Shown here piece after piece: positions 9,119-21,148 of a DNA stretch of 50,957 bases. This DNA is from Aureobasidium sp. EXF-3400 (taxonomy: Eukaryota; Ascomycota; Dothideomycetes; Dothideales; Saccotheciaceae): NCBI GenBank assembly GCA_024195585.1, contig SWBL01000356.1, positions 1 through 50,957 of the forward strand, given 5' to 3'. A model generated the notes under the pieces. It had not been told where the DNA came from. It saw only the letters and a program-made list of their open reading frames with translations, and searched no databases. Position 1 is the first letter of the stretch; every line of letters begins with the position of its first letter. A program made the translations under genes and the position numbers.

Positions 9119-12100
9119 TCAATATTCGTAACCAGACTCATATGGATATGACCCCTGTGCTGACGACGAATTGTAACTTGTGCCACCAGTCTTCATGCGT
9201 CGCTCGTGTTCAAAATCAGCCCATCTCTTCATGGTGATTTTACTGCTGTCGAATTCGCCTTCGGCATCATCGTGACCTCCCTTGGTCTGCTCACCAGCCG
9301 TCTTGCGAGTGTCACCCCAGGAGAAATCGTCAAACTTCCAGTAAGCGTAAGTTGGGAGAATGAAATTCCACACTGGAAGTGAGAGGAGATAGATGAGCAT
9401 CCACGCAACGTATGAGATGCGATGGGCAGTCAGGATGATGAGGACACCAGGGAGACCAAGTATGAGTGCCAAGAGCACCAACGACATGACTGGAATAGTT
9501 GTGTGTTCAATGGCAGCCTTGATGGCGATAGCGACTACAATTCGATTAGCTTGAAGCAGCCGAAGAGGATCGAAAAAAACACTTACCAACGTAAAAGGTG
9601 AAAGCAATGGCAGCCGGAAGCACAAGTGTACCAACCAGTTCGACAAAGACAACAAACTGCATGCTGAAACAGAAAGTGCCGCACAGATCACGAACCAGGA
9701 CCAATTCCATGAGATTGTGGACCGTACTGTTGATCCATCTTCTTCTTTGGGAGAGGAGAACCTTGAACTCATCGGGTACGGTGGTTTTGCACACAGCCTG
9801 AGGAACAAAGACCTGCTTTCGCTTGGGGAAGGTCCTCAGCATCAGAGTCGAGAGGTAGCGATCTTCACCGAGAAGGAGCAAATTCTTCTTGTGCAAGGTG
9901 TCGACGACGTTCTCGGAATAATGCTCCACGATGTCGGGATTGGCCAAGATTGGCACCCAGTAGTTTTGGTCGCCCTTTGGTGCCTTGATTCTGTACATGC
10001 AGAAGCATCCGGGAAGACAGGTTACACCACCGAAAACGGACTCGAAGGATTTGGACTGATGATGTGAGATGAAATATCTGGAATATTTGTCAGTACGGCT
10101 TGTGGTCTCCCAGCAGATGGTTCGACTTACTCGAATACTTGAATCATAGACACCCAGCTGGCCCTCTTGTTGGCGATCTTTGTTTCACCACACAGGCCCA
10201 TGATTTCGGGATCCTTGACCATAGCGCTAATCATATGGGTCAGACTGTCGGGGAATACCTTGGTATCAGCATCAACCATGAGAACAATCTCATAGAAGTC
10301 GGGAGAAATGCCAGTGATTTTCCAAACACCGTTGAAGAATTCGTACTCAAGCTCGGTCATGCGCTCATCAAACATAACCTTCTGCAAGAAGGACATGAGG
10401 ATGATTTGACTGTCACGTTTACCACGGTTACCAGGCTTGGATTGAGTTGCTTCCTCGGGGGTGCCACACTTGACGATGATAACCATTGGCACGCGGTCCT
10501 GCTTCTCGATTGGGATGATGGAATCCTCACCGTAGTCGTAGAAGCCGGAATAGATCTTGGCCATGTTGTGTCGTTTCGATCCGCTAGCCACGGCGACATA
10601 GGAGTGAGGCTTGACTTCATCAGGAAGGATGGTATGCTCCTTCATCATGCTGAGAGCGACTTCAGGGGTAGTCATGGTCTCACCATGGCCCTTGATGATA
10701 CCATCACAAATGACGAGGATTAGCTTATGGCTGTTTGGGTACTCAGTTGTGGCGACGGAATCGAGAGTGGTGCGCATTCCTTCGGGACCTTCGGAATAAG
10801 CGGTGACCAAGCAGATGGCATGCGCAAGAGGGAATCCAAATGGCTGCCACTCGGGAGGAGGTTGAGGCACAACTGCTTCATGGATGAAGCCGTGTGGACC
10901 AGGCCCGTCAGATTCCACAACGCTAGAATATCTCTTCTCACTGCTGTTGGGAACCATGAGACTTGCACGACTCTCTTGCAATGTGTTCTCGCTACGGTTG
11001 CCTTGGCCATACACACTTGCACCCGGGATCAAACGCGCAGTCGAGCTCTGACTGGCCATTGTGGTGTATGCCGGACGCGAACGCGCCATGGACCTTTCGA
11101 TGGCATAAGGACTGGTGAATCTAGAAGTGGTAGGAAGGAAGCTGCCTCTCTTGTTGGCTCGCTCAGTACTGTTAGTGACCGGGTCAGCAATCTTGGGAGC
11201 CGGGCGATAGATGTCGTCGGCCCATTCCTCGATCTGCTGTTTTCTCTTCTTCTCGTCACCACTAAAGGCGGTTTTGTCGGCGGCATACTTGCGACAAAGG
11301 AACCATTGGAAAGCAAGAGCAAGAACGAACTTGGCAACGACGATCGACAGAATGAAGACGAGTGCAACGTAGAGGACAATCTTGGAGGCGATACAACCGA
11401 CTGTTTCGGTGTCGATCGATCCAACCTTGATAATTTCCTGGAAACACTTTGCGATCTTCTTGTCTTGGCCTGAGGAAAAGGCGAGACTCATGTCAGTGCC
11501 TCTAACATTTGCGTTCTCGCGAATATCGTCGAATCTGGATGGGTACGAGACCTGCGAGGTGTTGAACCATTGAAGGAGGTTAAGATCGAGGACGTCGCCA
11601 CCGTAAACCATGAGGTTGCGGCTTGAGTTCTTGATATCATCCCAGGTAAAATAGACATCGCCTCCAGACTTGAGATCGTAGAAGTTCGTGCGAGCAAGCT
11701 TGGACGTGTGGCAAGCGTAACCAAGATAGTAAGGAATAGTCATGTTTGGCTCGCTCGATCCATCCTGTTTGAAAGCGTGGCACGGGAAGTACCATGCCAG
11801 ATTGCCGGCGCTGTCAGTCTTGACATCGGAGCCCTCGGCAGCGGTGATGAGACCCTTGCAGGCTCCGTTGACGTTTTGGAACATGAAGCTGCCGTCCTTG
11901 CCTCCATATGGTTCGTCAAGATCCCAAAGCACGTTTTGGTTTCGCAATATACCTCTGGCCTGTGGATGTTGCGATCTTGTCAAATCATAGGCTTTACCGT
12001 GGAAGATCATGTAACCAGAATCGACTTTGTTGACGCGGAAGCGCGAAGACGAGCCGGCGGGGCAGACAGTGGCAGTGAAACCGAAGGTGATGAAGCCAAC

Positions 12101-12805
12101 AAATGCAGCGATCATGAGGATAATGCTGATCAAGCCCATCTTCTCCCTCCACGCCTGTTGTTGAGCTTTTTCAGGCATGCCGAAGCACTTGAGAACGGGA
12201 TTGGGACACCAGAAGGTGATCAAATGACAGTAAGTGCTCCATAGTGTAGGCGGACTAGCACCGGCTTGCTTTTGTCTCTTTTTCTTCTCCTCGGCGGTCT
12301 CGAGCGTGGCCTTGCGGTGCAGTTTGCGGCTCCCATTTCTTGCTACAGACGCGTCGGTGGGACGACCCTTTTGACTGAGCTGCTTCAACTCAATGTCATC
12401 GGAACTGAAGGTGGCGGCCTCGGCCTCTGCTTCTTCCAGCATTGGGTCGTGACCAGTAGTCGAGGGCATGACTGCCATGTTCTGAGCGTGCTTGCGGTAG
12501 TGGTATTGCGGATGGTCCCTGTCGACCTTTGTGCGTTCGGGACGGATGAGGCTCTTCTTGCGGCCCAGGTCAGAAGCGCCCATCATGGGCTCGTAATCTG
12601 TGGGCGATGTGATTCTAGGAACGGGAGATGCGATTCGAGAGACATAGGGCTCAGGTTCGGGCTTGTTGTGACTACTGGTTCTCCTGTGGTGCATGGGTCG
12701 AGGCGACTCGAGGTCGGAGGGTCGTCGCCTGTGCGAATTGGATTCGCGATGCACCCTCGATCGCGAGTCCCGACGTCTAGGCGACGTGGGATTATTAGAC
12801 GACAT
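9119..12805 (-). CDS. CHS3: class IV chitin synthase (CHS3 type)
   Basis: Plasma-membrane enzyme that polymerises UDP-GlcNAc into chitin and extrudes it. Exons: 10131..12805, 9587..10077, 9119..9534; introns of 53 and 52 bases. The product is about 1193 residues, normal for class IV. A basic, disordered N-terminus runs to about 220, then a membrane segment near 224-244, and a cytochrome-b5-like extracellular region ([14 protein letters not shown]). A second membrane segment lies near 480-505. The GT2 catalytic domain follows with VDADT, GEDRYL and the QRRRW signature, then four or so C-terminal membrane helices around [13 protein letters not shown] and [14 protein letters not shown]. There is no myosin motor, which excludes classes V and VII, and the b5-like part excludes classes I-III. 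The start is the ATG at 12805; a longer frame from 12853 begins with GTG. It is head to head with the Skt5-like gene. Confidence 0.95.
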
Positions 12806-14502
12806 GATGTCGTTAGCCGAGGATGTGGTGTGGATGTCGATTGTTTGTGCCACTGCTCAGAAGCAGAGCGTGCAAGGTTGGGGAAGACGTTCAGGCGAAG
12901 AAGAACGAGAGTGGGTGTGGCGGCTTAGCAGCAGTCTTGGACAAACAAAACTCGACTTGTCGTGGAAGCGAGTGCCTGCTGTGACCTGTATACCAGACAG
13001 CACGAGATAGAGTCAGTAGCGAGTGAAAGGGGGTGTGGGAAGTGGTCGCTCTGGTTGCAAGAGGGCAAAAGTTAGCCCTCAAGACTCAAGCACATTATTT
13101 GGCAGAGTTGTTGTCATGGGATTGTAGCACGGCTCGTCGGCGCCCGGCCCCTGAGGCGCTAGCAAGACTTAGTTTTGCCTCGGACTAGTCGGACCTGCAG
13201 CATCGAAGATCTGGCCGTTCGTGCTCACCATCTGCCCAAAAATAACACCTGCCTCGTGTCTGTCTATCCATGACGTTTTCCGTCTGCCTCCTCAAGTCAT
13301 CGATGCCATGCTGGGGCCTGCCTGTTTACCATCACCATTCAACACGAAGACGATGAATCCCATCTCCCTCGATACTACTGGAAAGGGAGGGCTATCGGGC
13401 CCCGTGTTTCCCCTTGTCTCATATCTGAAGCCACACCCATCCCCGCAATGGATCGAGCACTCTGTGCAGCACGCACCTCGTTCTATGTGTGTATCACCTT
13501 GGGTTTGATCGGATGTTGGGCTCTTGGACAACCCACCTGTCTTTTGCTGTGTGATTTTGACATAGACTATGGTAGCTGGAGCAGCCACCGTTGAGTGGTC
13601 GACCACAACAAACAGTTGCCGAGCTCGCATGTCGAGTGACGATTTGCCCCTCTCGTCCTCTTTTTTGTGTTCTCTAAATAGTTTCGGCCAAGGAAGAATA
13701 TTAGACATGTGCTGAAAACCATTGCTTTATTCGGTAGTCTGGTTGATCCGTGGTGGGAAATCTGGTTCACCAGAGAGAATTCGTCTTCTAAATTTGTAGC
13801 GTTAAGGTTTGCGCATCTGCATGTGGAAAGACCGTGGAAGGCGCGTAAGTTTTTCTCCCGGTGGACCCTTGTTAGAGGCTCTATTTGCACACGAGACGAA
13901 AATTTGCTCTTGCGTTTACTCTGTTGAATCAAAGCATGTGGAGCATGTAAGCATTATCGTGTCTGTATCTGCAGGACTATGGCTCGAAGCACTGACGGTC
14001 AAAGAGGTGGCCTCCACATTCGTGATGACCCTCTTTGTACAAGTCGTCAGTCAACGGCGTGACCGCTGCCCAATAAACTCAGGCACGCGCACAGCGGAAC
14101 GGAAGGAGCGCGGACCGGGAAGGTGCAGATTAGGTTGTCACCCTCGTCAGCCCCTCTGCTGTTTCGACTCTGCTTTCTCACATCCATCCATCCCATTTCA
14201 TTCCATCAGTTAGCACTAGCTAACTTGTCTTCGTTTCACTTGTATATCTATTAATCCGGTACGAAACCGTGCAATTTGCTCTTGTCCGAGATCGCTGCCG
14301 CTTACACCTACACAGATCAAAAGATTCCCTTCATTACGAATATATCCACGTCACCGGACGATCCAAATATTCTTTCACGCCTGTCGACTCCTCACGCTTC
14401 TTTCATTCTTCCGAGCCACAGCTGTCTATTCGCTTCGACCTTAGAGAAGTAGAGAGAAGCACTGCGTCTTGGAGCGCATATATATAAATATCATCTGGAG
14501 AC
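12806..14502. promoter_or_regulatory. long divergent intergenic region, chitin synthase and Skt5-like gene
   Basis: About 1.7 kb between the two divergent start codons, the longest regulatory gap in the gene-dense part. Sequence near 14155-14240 is rich in C and T, and a TATATATAAATAT stretch lies at about 14479-14491, just 5' of the Skt5-like start. Small open frames within it (for example 13221-13508) have no recognisable protein character. Shared control of the two genes is an inference from arrangement alone. Confidence 0.5.
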
Positions 14503-16407
14503 ATGGCCGAGGTACAAAGGAATCAGACGCCGGTTTCTTACCGAAACTTCGACGGCGCACAGGACCAGAGACGAGCTTCCTTTTCGCCCCGAAAGAGTAG
14601 CATGGCACGACCGACGATTCGCATGCAGGAGGCACCTACGAGCCCAGACAGCTCGCCACGACCAGGCGCGTCCAGGTCGTCATCTGGGCAGGCGGACCAT
14701 GTCTCGAACTCCCACTCTAGATCCGCATCCCAGCAATCATCTATCAAACACCTTGACTCCATCAAACATCTCGATTCCATAGGGCGACTTTCCCTGAAAG
14801 ACCTTCCGACGGTCAATGCCGAAGCAGAGCCAGAACCATTGCCCATGCTTCAATACCACCACCAGGGCCCCGATGAGTCCCCCGTCAAGAGAAACAATCC
14901 TAATCGCATATCCCAAGCAACCATGAATAGTGTCGGCTCTTCTTCAAGTGGTGGAGCCCTCAGGCCGCCGCGGACATCAGGACCTCGTGTCGTCTCACAA
15001 AGCTCATTGGGCGCTGATCTTCGAGCAAGCACATATTCGCCATTGTCTGCAGACGACAGCTTATCCGTGAACGGTTCGCCCAGAATCTACGCTCGGAACC
15101 AGGCTGGTAACCGGCGTTCGCCTGACACCAGACCAATGTCGTATATCGACTTGCTGAACGAAGTGCCTTATTCGCAGCAAGTGGCGCCTGCCTCAGCAAT
15201 GAATAATAGCAGTCTTCAGTCTGCTGTCGGAAACAATGCTTCATTACTTGACAACAAGAAAACTCTCGACATGTACCGGGCGAACGTCAAGAAAACCAAC
15301 GATCCCAGCATTCAATACGAATTTGCCATCTTCATGATCAACGCAGCTAGAGACCATGCTGATGATATGGAGTCATCTGCAGAACTGATTAAAGAAGCTC
15401 GTGGAATCCTTCAACGTCTCTCGGATCGAGCCTATCCTTTTGCGCAATACTATCTTGCCGATGGCTACTTCTCTGGATTGTTCAACAAGGACAAGCCAGA
15501 CTACGATAAGGCTCTGCCCCTTTTTGTCGCGGCAAGCAAGCATGGCCACGCAGAATCAGGATACCGCGCCGCGCTGTGCTACGAGTTCGGATGGGGTTGT
15601 GCTAAAAACTATCCTAAGGCTGTGCAGTTCTTCCGCACTGCTGCCTCAAAAGGTCACCCAGGAGCAGCAATAAGATTGGGCAAGGCATGTCTCACTGGTG
15701 ATATGGGACTTGTGAACCGATACCGGGAGGGTGTCAAATGGCTGAAGCGTGCTACGGACTCTGCCGACTATCAGTACAACAGCGGCCCTTACGAGCTTGG
15801 GCTATTACACATCACTGGTTTTGGCGAGGACATCTTCAAGGATGAAGCATATGCTGCTCAGCTCATGACAAAATCAGCCGAGCTGGGTCACCCAGAAGCG
15901 AACTACCGGATGGGACAAGCATACGAAAATGGAACATTGGGATGTCCCAAGGACGCTGCATTGAGTGTTCACTTCTACAACGGTGCGGCATCAAAGGGTT
16001 TGCCCGAAGCTATGATGGCATTGTGTGCTTGGTACATGGTTGGCGCTGAGCCGGTCCTCGAAAAGGATGAAGTTGAAGCCTACGAATGGTCAAGAAGAGC
16101 TGCTGAACTAGGTAAGTGCTTGGTTGTTGCAAACCTTGAAAGATCGATGCTAACATGCGCAGGACTTGCAAAGGCCGAATACGCTGTGGGCTACTTCACG
16201 GAGATGGGCATCGGTTGTCGACGCGACCCCTTGGAAGCCAACGTGTGGTACGTCAGGGCTGCAGACAAAGGCAATGAGACTGCCAAACAACGACTCGATA
16301 TCATCAGAGCAGCAGCGTCTGGCGATTCGGGTATACCCATGGCCAAGGGCAAGGCGAAGACAAAAGAGCTCGGTGGTGGTAAAGAAAAGGACTGTCTTGT
16401 CATGTAA
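14503..16407 (+). CDS. SKT5: Sel1-repeat chitin synthase activator, Skt5/Chs4 family
   Basis: Homologue of yeast Chs4/Skt5, the activator and septin-linked anchor of chitin synthase III. Two exons, 14503..16111 and 16163..16407, give 617 residues. The first 240 or so are Ser/Pro/Arg-rich and disordered. Sel1-like repeats follow from about residue 265 to 590 (AQYYLADGYFSGLF, ESGYRAALCYEFGWGC, GAAIRLGKACLTGD, EANYRMGQAYENG, AEYAVGYFTEMGIG). The C-terminus is KDCLVM, a CaaX prenylation box as in yeast Chs4, so membrane attachment by a lipid is likely. The intron 16112..16162 has GTAAGT, GCTAAC and CAG but is 51 bases long with no in-frame stop, so the unspliced frame also reads through; splicing restores AAELG-LAKAEYA, a clean repeat. 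Fungi often hold several paralogues of this family, so orthology to Skt5 itself is likely rather than certain. Confidence 0.9.
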   Translation: MAEVQRNQTPVSYRNFDGAQDQRRASFSPRKSSMARPTIRMQEAPTSPDSSPRPGASRSSSGQADHVSNSHSRSASQQSSIKHLDSIKHLDSIGRLSLKDLPTVNAEAEPEPLPMLQYHHQGPDESPVKRNNPNRISQATMNSVGSSSSGGALRPPRTSGPRVVSQSSLGADLRASTYSPLSADDSLSVNGSPRIYARNQAGNRRSPDTRPMSYIDLLNEVPYSQQVAPASAMNNSSLQSAVGNNASLLDNKKTLDMYRANVKKTNDPSIQYEFAIFMINAARDHADDMESSAELIKEARGILQRLSDRAYPFAQYYLADGYFSGLFNKDKPDYDKALPLFVAASKHGHAESGYRAALCYEFGWGCAKNYPKAVQFFRTAASKGHPGAAIRLGKACLTGDMGLVNRYREGVKWLKRATDSADYQYNSGPYELGLLHITGFGEDIFKDEAYAAQLMTKSAELGHPEANYRMGQAYENGTLGCPKDAALSVHFYNGAASKGLPEAMMALCAWYMVGAEPVLEKDEVEAYEWSRRAAELGKCLVVANLERSMLTCAGLAKAEYAVGYFTEMGIGCRRDPLEANVWYVRAADKGNETAKQRLDIIRAAASGDSGIPMAKGKAKTKELGGGKEKDCLVM

Positions 16408-16840
16408 AATTAATGATGGCGAGCATGAATGATGAGTTTCTTGGATTTCTGGCGTTTTTCCGAAAAAAGCAATACTGAAGCATATACCACGGCATTTTGG
16501 AGGGAAACTTTCCATGGCATTTAGATGAAGAAGAAGGCAAGAGTGTAGACTTGTAGCGATGCACTTGTAACATGGCATTCCATTTTCTACCCAAGTTTAT
16601 GGAAGAGCCTCACGTCGGCCTCCAAAGCGCCGAGGTTCCCTGAATCTGGTGACATGACGAGTCCGAGCTTTGAGCTTCCATTCGAGGAAGGAGCTCTCGT
16701 CGATTGATTGCTGTCAAACCTGGAAGGCTCTATCTATGTCCTTTGCCAATCGCCGACTCTTTGCAATCGTCACACACCCAAACACCAAATATCCCGCAAC
16801 TTTTAGTACGACCCGATATCTCAGCAGGAGTATAGCAATC
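16408..16840. other. intergenic, tandem gap
   Basis: A 433-base gap holding the Skt5-like 3' UTR and the aminopeptidase promoter. The aminopeptidase frame is open in 16670-16840; an alternative start at 16736 would add a 35-residue, Arg/Ser/Thr-rich leader that could be a mitochondrial signal. Confidence 0.45.
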
Positions 16841-18444
16841 ATGGCCAACAAAGCATCACTCAAGCCGGCCGAGGACTTCATCGAGTTCGTCAACGCCTCT
16901 CCAACACGTAATCATTCCTAGTCGGCGAGTCACGAAACAAAGGCTGACACAACCAAACAGCATTCCATGCCGTGTACTCGGCCACGCAACGACTTGAGGC
17001 AGCTGGCTATACCAAGATCAAGGAACGCGACGCCTGGGCACATTCTCTTGTCCCCGGCGGAAAGTACTATCTCACCCGTAACTCGTCCACCATCATCGCC
17101 TTTGCCATCGGTAACAAATGGAAGCCTGGCAACCCTATCGCAATGGTCGGTGCCCATACCGACTCATGCTGTCTTCGACTCAAGCCCGTGTCGAAGCGTC
17201 AGTCCGAAGGCTTTGTTCAGATTGGTGTAGAGGCATATGGAGGCGGCCACTGGGCAACTTGGTTCGACAGAGATCTAAGTTTCGCTGGACGTGTCATGTG
17301 TAAGCGCGCCGATGGCGGAATGGAGCAAAAGCTGGTCAAGGTCGACCGACCCATCTGTCGCATTCCCAATTTGGCTGTACACTTCGGCGGTTCCGTTCCT
17401 TTCGAATTTAACAAGGAGAACCAGCTTTTCCCCATCGCAGGTCTAGTTGAGGCCGAGCTGAACAGGCAAGGCAAGACGCCCGAAGACGCCCAGAAGGACA
17501 AGGATCACGAGTCGGATAGTGCCGACTTCAACCCTCTGAAGAACCCGACTGAACGCCATCATCCCTACGTCGTTGAGATTCTGGCTCAAGAAGCTGGCGT
17601 CAAGCCAGAGGACATCCTCGACTTCGAGATCGTCCTATACGACACGCAGAAGTCATGCCTGGGAGGACTCAACAACGAGCTCATCTTTTCTGCTCGTCTG
17701 GACAACCTAATGATGACCTACTGCGCTGTTCAAGGCTTGATCAATTCTACATCATCTCAGGGTAAACCTTTGACCGACGAGAACACGATCCGCCTCATTG
17801 CTTGCTTCGACCACGAGGAGATTGGTAGTACTTCGGCCCAAGGTGCGGATTCCAACATCCTGCCTTCGGTTCTTCGTCGTCTCTCTGTGCTTCCTTCTTC
17901 GCAGGAAACCGAGAGCGACAGTTCCTATGACCGCAGCGATCACCCCACTCACAGGGATGCCGACCTGAGCACGGCTTTCGAGCAATCCCTGTCAAGCAGT
18001 TTCCTCATCAGTGCAGACATGGCTCACAGTGTCAACCCAAACTACAGCGGCAAGTACGAGAGTGAACACAAGCCGCAGATGAACAAGGGTACGGTCATCA
18101 AGATCAACGCTAACGTTCGCTACGCGACCAACTCGCCCGGAATTGTCCTCTTGCAGGAGCTCGCAAAGAGAGCTAAGAAGAGCAGCGGTGATGTTCGCAG
18201 CAGCGGGCAAGGCGTGCCGCTGCAAATGTTCGTTGTTCGCAACGATATGCCCTGTGGAAGCACAATTGGACCCATGCTCTCAGCCAACACTGGCGTTCGC
18301 ACATTGGATCTTGGTAATGCGCAGCTCTCGATGCACAGCATTCGTGAGACTGGTGGATCCTACGATGTCGAGTATTCAATCAACTTGTTTGAGAGTTTCT
18401 TTGAGCACTACGGCGAGCTGGAAAGCAAGATCTTTGTTGATTAA
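16841..18444 (+). CDS. APE4: aspartyl aminopeptidase, M18 family
   Basis: Zinc metallopeptidase that removes N-terminal acidic residues, cytosolic and in yeast delivered to the vacuole. Exons 16841..16907 and 16961..18444, intron 53 bases; 516 residues from MANKASLKP. The junction restores NASPTPFHAVYSA, the family's first motif. Dinuclear zinc site: AHTD (His), SARLDN (Asp), DHEEIGS (Glu-Glu), SADMAH (Asp) and LSMHSIRE (His), all present. The segment GCxTIGPM-like, read PCGSTIGPMLSANTG, is also typical. I chose the ATG at 16841 because it has A at -3 and matches cytosolic family members; an in-frame ATG at 16736 has a weak context and would add a possible targeting leader. There is an acidic, Ser-rich insert near SSQETESDSSYDRSD. 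The gene lies in tandem with the Skt5-like gene and Cdh1. Confidence 0.93.
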
Positions 18445-19206
18445 GCGATCATGTTTACGTCGGTATGGAAAGCAAGATGTGACTGGAGAATTGTAGAGTG
18501 AGATTATAGATTGGTCGATAGGATTCCAAACATCGAATGTTCAGCAGAAGAAGCATTTATCGAAGTCAGAACAAGACTCAGAATACCTAAATGGTGGTAT
18601 AAGACTTGAATCAAGGTGCGGAGAGCAAGGAGGGGCATGGCGCGTGCGAGAGACCCTTGACGATTCACTGTGGCAACCACGCTGCTAAGGGTCGATAGGG
18701 CTTTGGCTCGTCTGCTTTTTTGAAGCCGAAGTCATTGACTCTCACAAGACATTATTCACGGATTTCGGAAGCGTGTTCGGTTTGTGACTATTCTTCACCT
18801 TTAGCCCCCCTGCGCTGCCCCTGCGCTACGCCTACGCTCCACGTGCGACCATCGTAGCACAATAGAAACGACAACAAGAGGCACAGGCGCACGGACCACG
18901 AAGCAAGAGCGATCGGAGGCTGGCAAGCTGCAAGTCGCGAGAGTGGAGAGTGGAGAGCACCCTGGCCCTGGCCCTGGCCTGACCGACGTTCCAACTGTCA
19001 AACCAAACACATACCGCCATCGCTAGTCGCTTGTCGCACTATCACTACCCCTCAGCCGCATCGCATCGCGTCGCCGCCACTATCGCTATACTGCTCTTCA
19101 CCATACCCGCCTTCTCCGCCTATCTAGTGTCGCCAGTGGGCTTGCTCCGTCATCTCCGTCCGAGGCGCCGCCTCGACCAAGACAGTCTCTCGACATCGCA
19201 ACAAGC
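18445..19206. other. intergenic, Cdh1 promoter region
   Basis: A 762-base tandem gap. CCCTGGCC-type units repeat at about 18958-18978. No gene recognised. Confidence 0.45.
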
Positions 19207-21148
19207 ATGCGCTCCGCTCGTTTAGAAGCCAAGTTTGGCGCAAAGTCCGACTCGGACCATGTGCATACACCGAAGCTCCCATCTCCTCCTGGCACAAAGA
19301 CTCCTCCAACAGATCCGCATACTCGTGCAAACGCCAATCACAACAACGACGACAACATTTCCAACCAGAAGAATGAATCCTCGACCACCTCGCGCAAAAC
19401 CTCGGAAGCTATCGACCCAGATGCCTTGAGCAAAGCACTCCAGCAGTTTGAAGAAGCCGGACGAAATAGAGAGCACACTCCAGGTGAAAGCCCCAAGCGC
19501 AAAAGGCAGCGCGTCTACACAGACCGATTCATACCCAACAGAGCTGGCCAGGACCTCCACGCCAGCTACAACCTGCTGCACGATCAAGCTTCCCCTGCTA
19601 CGCCACACCGAGCCATCAAGAAGCCGCCTGCAAACGAGCTCCACGGCCAAAAGACTGATGAGGCCAATCGAACATATTCATCCATCCTCCGCTCCGAGAT
19701 GTTCAACGACGAGATACCGCAATCAATACCGCAGAACGACAGGTCCTTGACCCCTCCTGCCAACTTCAACCTCACCCCTTCCACACCGCACAAGAACCTC
19801 TTCTCCTACAAATCCACACATCCCACGCCTACATTAACACCACGCTCGCACTCACGCACCGAACGAGGGCCAAATATCAATGCCCGCTCCGACATTTACA
19901 GCTTGTCACCCGTCAAGTACTCGTCTCAATCCATGCTGCTTTCGCCGCGCAAAACGCCCAGAGCTGTCAGCAAAGTTCCCTACAAGGTCCTCGACGCGCC
20001 TGAATTGGCCGATGATTTCTACCTCAATCTTGTCGATTGGGGTTCAAGCGGTGTCCTGGCCGTGGGTCTTGGTGACAGTGTTTACCTATGGAACAGCGAG
20101 TCCGGCAAAGTCGAACAGCTCTGCAAACTGACGGCCGACACCGTGACCAGTGTTGGTTGGATACAAAGGGTACGTATCGTCGCCATAATGTCTTTTGTCA
20201 TCTGACGCTAACGCTCTACAGGGCTCACATCTGGCAGTCGGTACAGGCAGGGGACACGTCCTCATCTTCGACACGGTCACGCAGCGGAGGTTGAGAACCA
20301 TGATCGGTCATTCGGCTCGCGTCTCTTCGTTGGCATGGAACGCTCATATTCTATCCACCGGTAGTCGCGATCGCACCATTCTCCATCGTGATGTGCGTTC
20401 ACCGCAACAGTACCTTACGAAGCTCGTCGGTCACAAGCAAGAAGTCTGTGGTCTGCGCTGGAACAGCGATACAAACCAGTTGGCATCTGGTGGTAACGAC
20501 AACAAGATCTTCATCTGGGATGGTCTGGGCGATCGCTGGTTGCATCGCTGGGGCGAACAGGAAGGAGGTCACAAGGCTGCAGTAAAGGCCATCGCATGGT
20601 CCCCACACCAACGTGGCTTGCTTGCAAGTGGAGGTGGTACGGCAGATCGCTGCATCAAATTCTGGAACACGATATCTACAGCTCAGCATTCCGCGAACGC
20701 CGCCTTGACGAGCGCCAATTCAACACACGCACATCTGGATCTAACTTCCGCTTCTTTATCAGCGCTACCGCATCACGCCTCTCCCGATCCAATGGCTTCG
20801 ACACCTCAGAACCCTCATCTCCTTCGTACTCACGACACCGGCTCACAAGTCTGTAATCTCCTTTTCTCGACTTTGACTTCAGAGCTCGTCTCGACCCACG
20901 GTTTCTCCCAGCACGCCATCAATATCTGGAAATATCCGTCCATGTCGCAAGTGGTCAGTCTGACTGGCCATACGTATCGTGTACTCTATCTTAGCATGAG
21001 TCCCGATGGCAGTGTGATTGTCACCGGAGCTGGAGACGAGACACTACGCTTCTGGGACGCATTTGGCGGTGTTGGTAAGGCCAACAGGAATGAAAACAGT
21101 GTCACGGGCAAGGGGAGTCTCGTAAAAGAGTGGAACGTGATCCGGTAA
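19207..21148 (+). CDS. CDH1: APC/C activator Cdh1 (fizzy-related)
   Basis: WD40 co-activator that brings D-box and KEN-box substrates to the anaphase-promoting complex in late mitosis and G1. Exons 19207..20169 and 20222..21148, intron 52 bases; 629 residues. Near residue 108 is the C-box (DRFIPNR), which docks on the APC/C. Many Ser/Thr-Pro sites flank it and suit CDK control. The WD40 propeller starts at PYKVLDAPELADDFYLNLVDW and includes SRDRTILHRDVRSP and TGAGDETLRFWDAFG. The protein ends in Ile-Arg, the IR tail that binds APC3. FYLNLVDW and the Ser/Pro-rich N-terminus favour Cdh1 over Cdc20. One oddity is an insertion of about 45 low-complexity residues in the propeller, between CIKFWNT and TGSQVCNLLFS. 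Confidence 0.94.

Noticed and set aside
12806..12853. Chitin synthase start at 12853
   Set aside because: That codon is GTG on the coding strand; the first ATG is at 12805.
10100..12928. Several long plus-strand frames opposite the chitin synthase gene
   Set aside because: They are shadows of the coding strand, without recognisable domains.
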